A stretch of DNA of 64,000 nt from JACZXQ01 sp036986155 (lineage in GTDB: Bacteria; Gemmatimonadota; Gemmatimonadetes; Longimicrobiales; Gaopeijiaceae), in NCBI GenBank assembly GCA_036986155.1, contig BTRA01000002.1, positions 11,913 to 75,912 on the forward strand, written 5' to 3'. The first letter of the stretch is position 1. The number at the start of each line of letters is the position of its first letter. The notes beneath the pieces were generated by a model. That model was not told where the DNA came from, searched no databases, and saw nothing but the letters and a program-made list of their open reading frames with translations. Position numbers and translations under genes: made by a program. Of the stretch, positions 58,469-64,000 are shown piece by piece.

Positions 58469-60586
58469 GTGGAGCGTTCCGACGCAAGACAGGGAAGCAT
58501 CCGCCAGGTAGGCCTGGAGTTGGTACTCGTGTCATTCCTGGTTCTCGTTCAAGAACTCGTCCTCATTCGGTGGCTCCCCGCCCAGGTTCGTGTCGTCGCC
58601 TACTTCCCGAACCTGATCTTGATCAGCGCCTTTCTGGGACTCGGGATCGGGGCCCTCCAGGGGCGGCGCCGGTCTTTTCTCTGGCTCTGGCCGGTGACCC
58701 TGCTCACTCTTGTGAGCACGGCAGTCCTCTTCAGCGGGATTCGCTTCACGGCCCAGGGGGAAAGCGAGCACCTCTGGCTGCTCTATTTCGATCTCCCACC
58801 GGACTCGATGGTGATTCGGAGCGTCCGGTTGCCGTTGATCCTCTTGTTCATCCTTTCAGCCGCGAGCTTCGTCCCGCTTGGCCAGTTCGTGGCGGCCCGG
58901 CTGGACGTCTTCAGGGAGAAGTCCAGTGCATTGTGGGGCTACTCCCTCGATCTCGCGGGATCGTTGCTCGGCGTCATCGCGTTCACGCTCCTTTCGGTCA
59001 GCGGCACCTTTCCGGTTGTGTGGTTCTCGCTCGCAATCACCGTGGGACTCGTACTCCTGATGTTGAGAGGCACGCGCCGGGGGCTCTCGACTCTGTTGAT
59101 TCTGGCGGTGGGAATCCTCGTCTATACAAGCGAACGCGGTCTTATGTACAGTCCGTACTACTCGCTCGACATCAACGCTTTCGAGGACAGCCCCGACTTC
59201 GAAGTCACCACGAACGGGTCGCTTCATCAGTGGGCCAAATCGCTTCGGCGTGAAGACCCGAACCTCCTCCAGTTCGACTCGATCATCAGGGTGGGATACC
59301 ACCTCCCGTACACACTGCTCGAAGAGCCACCTGGAAAGGTTCTCGTGCTCGGTGCCGGTACCGGTAACGACGTAAGCGTTTTGTTGGACGAGGGTGCCGA
59401 GGAGATTCACGCGGTCGAAATCGATCCGGTCATCCTGAAGATCGGCAAGGAGCGGCACCCCAATAGGCCCTACGACTCACCGCGGGTCACGGTGTTCAAT
59501 ACGGACGCGCGTTCCTATCTGAGCAATACGAACGAGAAATACGATCTGATCGTGTTCGGCACGCTCGATTCCATGACGCGGTTATCGGCGCTGTCGAACG
59601 TGCGCCTCGACAACTTCGTTTACACGAAGGACGCCATCGAGTCCGCTCGGAGGCGCCTAGCTCCGGGTGGAGGCATGATGCTCTACTTCATGGTCAAGGA
59701 GGACTACATCCGGGAGCATCTCGTGGACGTGCTGTCGCAGACCTTTGGGGAAGGTCCGCTCCAGCTCCAAGGCCCTTACGTCCTCTTCAACTATGTGTTC
59801 ATGGCCGGCGACCGCTTCGATCATCTACGTCCCCCGGAAGCCGCGGCCGGCCAGACCGTACCGCAGCTCTCGACTTCCATACCTACCGACGACTGGCCCT
59901 ATCTCTACCTGTCCAAACGAGGCATAAGTGGATTCTACCTGTCACTCATGGCCGCCTTCTTGCTCATCGGGGTGGCAGGAGTGTTCGTATCCTCGCGGCA
60001 GATGAGGGCATCGTTGCTGGAGCCTGGAGGTGTGGACGGTGAGATGTTTCTCTACGGTTTGGCCTTTCTGCTCCTGGAGACCAAGTTCGTCACGGCCATG
60101 AATCTGCTTTGGGGAGCGACCTGGCTCACCAGCGCGGTGGTATTCGGCTCGATCCTCGTGATGATTCTGGTCGGTACCGTGATTATGGAGCTCAAACCCA
60201 TGGTATGGAGGGTCGCCGCCACAGGCCTGATCGTCTCGTTGTTGGTGACGTACTTCATCCCGAACGACCTGCTACTGCGGGAGAGCATCGCGGGGCGGCT
60301 GGCCGCATCGGTGCTGTTCGTGGGCACGCCAATCTTCTTCGCCTCGATATGCTTCGCACTACGCTTCAAGGCACGTCCGGCCGCCGACCTGGCGTTCGGC
60401 TGGAACCTGCTCGGTGCCGTTGCCGGCGGACTCATGGAGTTCTTCTCGATGCTGGTGGGCTTGAAGGCATTGACCCTTGTGGCTGTCGCCGCGTATTTGG
60501 GTTCGTTCTGGCTGTATGCCGTGCGGGACCGAGCGGAGAGCGAAGAGGGGACCCCCGAGGCGGCGACGGCGACCGGTCTTGTCTGA
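58469..60586 (+). CDS. Membrane spermidine-synthase-like (SpeE fold) fusion protein
   Basis: 705 residues from a GTG. Six or so membrane helices (about 12-225) precede a Rossmann methyltransferase-like domain of the polyamine synthase type (about 265-460; VLVLGAGTGNDVSVLLDEGAEEIHAVEIDPVI and VTVFNTDARSYL). A second set of about seven helices follows (about 490-690). The domain resembles spermidine synthase, and SAM or decarboxylated SAM binding is likely, but aminopropyl transfer has not been established for such membrane fusions. It is translationally linked to two glycosyltransferase genes, so a role in envelope glycan modification is possible. Confidence 0.82.
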   Translation: MERSDARQGSIRQVGLELVLVSFLVLVQELVLIRWLPAQVRVVAYFPNLILISAFLGLGIGALQGRRRSFLWLWPVTLLTLVSTAVLFSGIRFTAQGESEHLWLLYFDLPPDSMVIRSVRLPLILLFILSAASFVPLGQFVAARLDVFREKSSALWGYSLDLAGSLLGVIAFTLLSVSGTFPVVWFSLAITVGLVLLMLRGTRRGLSTLLILAVGILVYTSERGLMYSPYYSLDINAFEDSPDFEVTTNGSLHQWAKSLRREDPNLLQFDSIIRVGYHLPYTLLEEPPGKVLVLGAGTGNDVSVLLDEGAEEIHAVEIDPVILKIGKERHPNRPYDSPRVTVFNTDARSYLSNTNEKYDLIVFGTLDSMTRLSALSNVRLDNFVYTKDAIESARRRLAPGGGMMLYFMVKEDYIREHLVDVLSQTFGEGPLQLQGPYVLFNYVFMAGDRFDHLRPPEAAAGQTVPQLSTSIPTDDWPYLYLSKRGISGFYLSLMAAFLLIGVAGVFVSSRQMRASLLEPGGVDGEMFLYGLAFLLLETKFVTAMNLLWGATWLTSAVVFGSILVMILVGTVIMELKPMVWRVAATGLIVSLLVTYFIPNDLLLRESIAGRLAASVLFVGTPIFFASICFALRFKARPAADLAFGWNLLGAVAGGLMEFFSMLVGLKALTLVAVAAYLGSFWLYAVRDRAESEEGTPEAATATGLV

Positions 60587-62387
60587 AGGTAGGCGTGCCT
60601 GGCTGGGACTTCCTCCGGTCCTTTGGGGAATCGTGGTGCTGGCTGGCGTCCTCCGCTTCTACGCCCTGAGCTTCGGCTTTCCACTCATGGAGGCGGGCCC
60701 CGATGAGGTCCAGATCGCCAATCGGTCGCTGAGGTTCTTCACCGGCGACCTCAACCCGCACTTCTTTCAGTACCCGACTCTCTATCTCTACCTGGTGGCG
60801 GCAGCCTACGGGGCCTCTGCTGTCTTCCAGAGCCTCCTGGGCGCCGACCTCGGCGGCCTGCTCCTCTCCACCGCCGTTCACCCCATTCCCGTGGTATTCT
60901 CCGCGCGTGTTATCTCGGCGCTCGCCGGGACGGCCACCCCGGTGGTGGTCTACCTGGCCGCCGAGAGGCTCTCGGGGCGTCGGGCGGGCCTGGTAGCCGC
61001 CCTGTTCATGGCAGTGAGCGTGGTGCATGTCCGGGACTCCCACTTCGGGCGTTCGGACGCACTGCTCACGCTTTTCATCGCTCTCGCGGGCTTATTCGTT
61101 CTCCGTGCGCATGATCGTGGCACCAAACGTGACTACATCTGGACGGGCGTGTTCGCGGGGCTGGCCACGTCGACCAAGTACGTCGGCGTGGTGTTCGTCG
61201 CCCCGGTCGTGGCGCTACACTGGTGGAGGTTCATGCGCGGCGCCAAGGGTTCGCGACTGGCGGGCCGTCGGCCCTACTCCGTGGTGCGCGCTGGAATCAC
61301 CAGCACTCGTAAGAGCCTGTCCGACGAGCGCCTATGGCTGTTCGCAATCGCAGCGGTGGTTGCCTTCGTAGCGTTTACTCCCTTCTCGATCTTCGACTTC
61401 GGATTGTTCTCCAACCACTTTCTGTTTCAGTTGAGCCATCTCGAGGGAGGGCATGGCCTCGACCTTGGCGTCGGCGGCTGGTATCACCTCCGCTACACGC
61501 TGCCGCTGGGGATGGGCTGGCCGGTTTTCCTGGCCGGAATCGCCGGAGCCGGAGTCGCGTTCAAGAAGGACTGGGAGCGGGCCGCCGTGTTTTTCATGTT
61601 CCCCGCGCTCTTCTACCTGCTTACGGCGGATTCCCGCACGGTCTTTCTTCGGTATATGCTCCCCCTCTTTCCATTCGTCGCTGTGGCTGCCGGAACCTTC
61701 ACGGCGCTTCTGATCGATCGACTTCCAGACACACGCCGACTGGTGCTCGGTGGACTCGTGGCAGGCCTGTTCGCCGCTCCATCGCTGTATGCATCGGTCC
61801 AGTTCGACCGCCTATCGGCCCGGACCGATAGTAGGGTGCTGGCCGGCGAGTGGCTCCGCGCGAACGCTCCAGAGAGTGAGAACACCGTTCATCAAACGGG
61901 CGTGAGGTACGGACACCTCGAACTGCCTATGACGGGCGACTCCCTTCGCGCGCGCCGGGACCGGGTGGCACAGCAGAGTACATGGGGCAGCGCCGCGCTC
62001 CTGAAAATGTGGCGCTACTCGGTTCGCGTGCTGGACGCCGAGATTGATGGGCTCGAAGCCCAAGGTGCTGGTGCGAGGTTCACCGAAGTGACATTTGCGG
62101 AGAAGTCGAGTGCGTTCGGCGGAGGCGCCCGGCCTGATTACGTCGTCGTCCTGGAGAGCCCGCTGCTTCAGTACAACCCTGTCCCCGCCTCCCTGAGGGA
62201 GGTACTCCAGGAGGAGTACCGGCTCGCCAAAGCCGTCCGAGGTGTGGGAAAACCCGGCTCGCCGGGCTGGTTCGACCAACACGACGCGTTCTACCTTCCC
62301 CTGGTCGGTTTCGGCGGCGTAGTCCGGCCGGGACCCGATGTGACCATCTACGAGCGCGTGAGCACGCTCGAGGATAACGACCGATGA
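60579..62387 (+). CDS. GT39-family (ArnT/PMT-like) membrane glycosyltransferase
   Basis: About 602 residues from a TTG overlapping the upstream stop; the exact start is uncertain. Ten or more membrane helices (about 8-430) follow a short N-terminus. The first periplasmic loop has the acidic GT-C motif MEAGPDEVQIANRSLRFFTGDLNPHFFQYPTLY, where Asp-Glu and the downstream HFFQYP match the polyprenyl-phosphate-dependent family. HVRDSHFGRSDALLTLF is another family stretch. The C-terminal third is soluble. It overlaps the GT2 gene by 4 bases, which may provide its lipid-linked sugar donor. Confidence 0.87.
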   Translation: MSEGRRAWLGLPPVLWGIVVLAGVLRFYALSFGFPLMEAGPDEVQIANRSLRFFTGDLNPHFFQYPTLYLYLVAAAYGASAVFQSLLGADLGGLLLSTAVHPIPVVFSARVISALAGTATPVVVYLAAERLSGRRAGLVAALFMAVSVVHVRDSHFGRSDALLTLFIALAGLFVLRAHDRGTKRDYIWTGVFAGLATSTKYVGVVFVAPVVALHWWRFMRGAKGSRLAGRRPYSVVRAGITSTRKSLSDERLWLFAIAAVVAFVAFTPFSIFDFGLFSNHFLFQLSHLEGGHGLDLGVGGWYHLRYTLPLGMGWPVFLAGIAGAGVAFKKDWERAAVFFMFPALFYLLTADSRTVFLRYMLPLFPFVAVAAGTFTALLIDRLPDTRRLVLGGLVAGLFAAPSLYASVQFDRLSARTDSRVLAGEWLRANAPESENTVHQTGVRYGHLELPMTGDSLRARRDRVAQQSTWGSAALLKMWRYSVRVLDAEIDGLEAQGAGARFTEVTFAEKSSAFGGGARPDYVVVLESPLLQYNPVPASLREVLQEEYRLAKAVRGVGKPGSPGWFDQHDAFYLPLVGFGGVVRPGPDVTIYERVSTLEDNDR

Positions 62388-63343
62388 CCGAGGCGCCGAC
62401 CATATCCGTAGTTGTGCCCTGCCACGACGAGGAAGGCAATATCGCACTCCTCGTCGAGCGCCTCACGGCTTCGGTAGAGCCACTGGACGCCGGGTTCGAG
62501 GTGATTCTGGTCGATGACGGTAGCCATGACGGGACTCTCGACATGATGAAGCGGGAGCATGCGCGCGACCACCGCATAAAGTTCGTGGCCCTATCCAGGA
62601 ACTTCGGGCATGAGGCGGCGAGCACCGCGGGGCTCAGCCACGCCCGAGGCGAGGCGATCGTGCTGATCGATGCCGACCTGCAAGACCCGCCCGAGGTCAT
62701 CCCCGCGCTCGTGAGCAAGTGGCGTGAAGGTTATGACCTTGTGTTCGCCACGCGAGGATCTCGGGCTGGGGAGCGCGGCTTCAAGCGATTCAGCAGCGCG
62801 CTGTTCTATCGTCTGATGCGGTGGCTCGTCCATTTCGATTTTCCGGCCGATACGGGTGATTTCCGACTGATGTCGCGGTCGGTGACTGAGGCTTTCCTCC
62901 AAATGCCCGAGCGTAATCGGTTCGTAAGGGGCATGATAGCCTGGACCGGGTTTCGGTCAGCGGCTGTGGAGTATTCTCGGGACGCCCGGCATTCGGGCGA
63001 AACCAAGTATCCTCTCGGCAAGCTCGTTCTACTGACGTTGGACGCCATCACCGGTTTCTCGACATTCCCGCTGAGGCTGGTGAGCATGATGGGCTTCGCG
63101 GTCACGTTGTTCAGCGCGGTCGCCACCATCTGGGTAGCCTACCAACGACTGTTTCTCGACTTGGCGATACCGGGCTACGCGCTTCTCGTCACCGGCATGT
63201 TCTTTCTGGGAGGGGTTCAAATCCTGATGCTGGGCGCGATCGGTGAGTATGTCGGACGCATCTACATGGAGACCCAAAGGCGCCCGCTATTCCTGGTTCG
63301 AGAATTGGGTGGGGTCGAATCGAGAGAGAAGCGATCGGATTGA
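62384..63343 (+). CDS. GT2-family polyprenyl-phosphate glycosyltransferase (GtrB/DPM-like)
   Basis: 319 residues. The GT-A catalytic domain (about 1-230) has ISVVVPCHDEEGNI, ILVDDGSHDGTLDM, NFGHEAASTAGLSHA, and the metal-binding IDADLQDPPEVI. FRLMSRSV and RFVRGMIAWTGF match the dolichol/undecaprenyl-phosphate transferase subgroup. Two C-terminal membrane helices (about 232-290) anchor it. It probably loads a sugar on undecaprenyl phosphate for the adjacent GT39 enzyme. Sugar identity cannot be read. Confidence 0.93.
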   Translation: MTEAPTISVVVPCHDEEGNIALLVERLTASVEPLDAGFEVILVDDGSHDGTLDMMKREHARDHRIKFVALSRNFGHEAASTAGLSHARGEAIVLIDADLQDPPEVIPALVSKWREGYDLVFATRGSRAGERGFKRFSSALFYRLMRWLVHFDFPADTGDFRLMSRSVTEAFLQMPERNRFVRGMIAWTGFRSAAVEYSRDARHSGETKYPLGKLVLLTLDAITGFSTFPLRLVSMMGFAVTLFSAVATIWVAYQRLFLDLAIPGYALLVTGMFFLGGVQILMLGAIGEYVGRIYMETQRRPLFLVRELGGVESREKRSD

Positions 63344-63382
63344 CCCGCCCGGTCGCGGCCTACCTGGTCGATCCAGGACTCC

Positions 63383-63784
63383 CTAATCGTCGCCTCTCTT
63401 CAAGATCACCAGGATCGCCCCGTCCGAATGGTCTATCCCGAACCTCAGGGTAGCTTCCGGCGCGCTGAGATAGGTAATGGACTCGATGTCGGTGGCTCGA
63501 AAGGATTTCAATGCCTCGAGTTGGCCACGCCTGGATCCGTTGATATATACTCGGACGCCCGCCCGATCCTGCAGGCTCAGGGAGACCGCGCCGCGCGTCC
63601 AGAGCCACATGGGCCTCAAACGCCGCACCGCGTCGAAAGCGTCCAATTCCGACGCGGTTGCTAGTTCCTCGGCCGAAATGACCGCCCCCCGGTTGCGCGC
63701 GTTGGGGCTCGATGAACGGCCCGGGGACGAGCACGCGAGTGTCAGGAGGGCCGCCGTGGCGACAAGGGCGGACGACAGGCGCAT
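63383..63784 (-). CDS. Lipoprotein with a stand-alone TonB-receptor-plug-like domain
   Basis: 133 residues. A lipoprotein signal (LTLACSS, Cys at 18) is followed by a region resembling the plug of TonB-dependent receptors (about 36-130): ISAEELATASELDAFDAVRRLRP, then VRVYINGSRRG, then the stretch DIESITYLSAPEATLRFG, and finally GAILVILKRG. No barrel follows, so it is not a transporter. Its role is unknown. It is convergent with the GT2 gene. Confidence 0.72.
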   Translation of the reverse strand: MRLSSALVATAALLTLACSSPGRSSSPNARNRGAVISAEELATASELDAFDAVRRLRPMWLWTRGAVSLSLQDRAGVRVYINGSRRGQLEALKSFRATDIESITYLSAPEATLRFGIDHSDGAILVILKRGDD

Positions 63785-63890
63785 GATCGACTCGTTTCGT
63801 GTTGAAGAACGAACAGTTTCACACTTATCATACGCACGAAAGCCGGAAGCCTGTCAAATGCTGTGACGTCCTTGTAGAGTGGTGCCTCCG

Positions 63891-63974
63891 CCGGGGTGGC
63901 GAAATCGGTAAACGCAGGGGACTTAAAATCCCCCGGGCTTCGGCCCTTGCGGGTTCAACTCCCGCCCCCGGCAC
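63891..63974 (+). tRNA. tRNA-Leu (anticodon TAA)
   Basis: An 84-base class II tRNA. The acceptor stem pairs GCCGGGG (63891-63897) with CCCCGGC, with discriminator A at 63974. The anticodon stem GGGGA/TCCCC holds the loop CTTAAAA with anticodon TAA (63925-63927). The extended variable arm contains GGGC-TTC-GGCCC-type pairing. The T arm reads GCGGG-TTCAACT-CCCGC. CCA is not encoded (CTG follows). The long variable arm confirms Leu rather than a class I tRNA. Confidence 0.96.
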
Positions 63975-64000
63975 TGGTGGTGAGGAACAATGCGTGGCGT

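Noticed and set aside
1..64000. CRISPR arrays, insertion sequences, integrases, prophage genes
   Set aside because: No regularly spaced direct repeats, transposase or integrase motifs were seen; the only tandem repeats are inside the exported repeat-protein gene.

Overview
This is a 64 kb stretch of a GC-rich (low-to-mid 60s percent by eye), Gram-negative-type chromosome with no plasmid, phage or transposon hallmarks. A large TonB-dependent receptor, small outer-membrane barrels ending in Phe, a TonB-plug-like lipoprotein, a Tyr/Gly-rich exported protein, overlapping gene starts and stops, and frequent GTG/TTG starts all suit an environmental Gemmatimonadota-like bacterium. That assignment is inference; no 16S rRNA or ribosomal protein gene is present.

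Layout. 1-2.5 kb: a partial CPA1 Na+/H+ antiporter and a TrkA-domain K+ channel. 2.7-9.3 kb: a histidine-utilisation locus (hutH, hutU, hutF, hutI) led by an AhpD-like gene with an in-frame TGA at its redox cysteine and a SECIS-like hairpin, so a likely selenoprotein. 9.3-12.1 kb: an exported Arg/Ser/Ala/Pro-repeat protein with a candidate sigma-54 promoter, and an exported class V aminotransferase-fold protein. 12.4-18.7 kb: rho, an SRPBCC protein, and the tesA-like/ybbA/ybbP group. 18.7-26.2 kb: signalling and housekeeping genes (HEAT protein, HD-GYP protein, class I aminotransferase, outer-membrane barrel, GGDEF-REC-HD-GYP protein). 26.6-28.7 kb: proline dehydrogenase and an MFS transporter. 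29.1-31.1 kb: a frameshifted multicopper oxidase with an unusual domain order. 31.3-37.3 kb: a polytopic membrane protein, a compatible-solute ABC transporter and a flavin disulfide reductase. 37.5-41.5 kb: ergothioneine genes egtB-egtD facing ilvA-egtC. 41.8-44.6 kb: a TonB-dependent receptor. 44.9-48.3 kb: argR, a structured leader, argG and argH. 48.3-52 kb: DAHP synthase behind a leader-peptide attenuator, then class I aldolase, rpiA and rpe. 52.2-56.3 kb: Hpt, response regulator and hybrid histidine kinase. 56.3-63.8 kb: an SDR39U1-type protein, trmH, a membrane spermidine-synthase-like protein, two glycosyltransferases and a plug-like lipoprotein. The window ends with tRNA-Leu(UAA).

How they fit together. 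Histidine is degraded by the HutF route through formylglutamate, although hutG is not visible, and is also drawn into ergothioneine by EgtD, EgtB and EgtC. Proline dehydrogenase feeds glutamate. Arginine synthesis appears to be controlled by ArgR plus a terminator-bearing leader. DAHP synthase appears to be controlled by translation of a leader peptide containing Tyr-Tyr-Trp-Tyr. The most notable observations are the selenoprotein candidate, the aromatic attenuator, the three-way-junction leader before argG, and the permuted, frameshifted copper oxidase.
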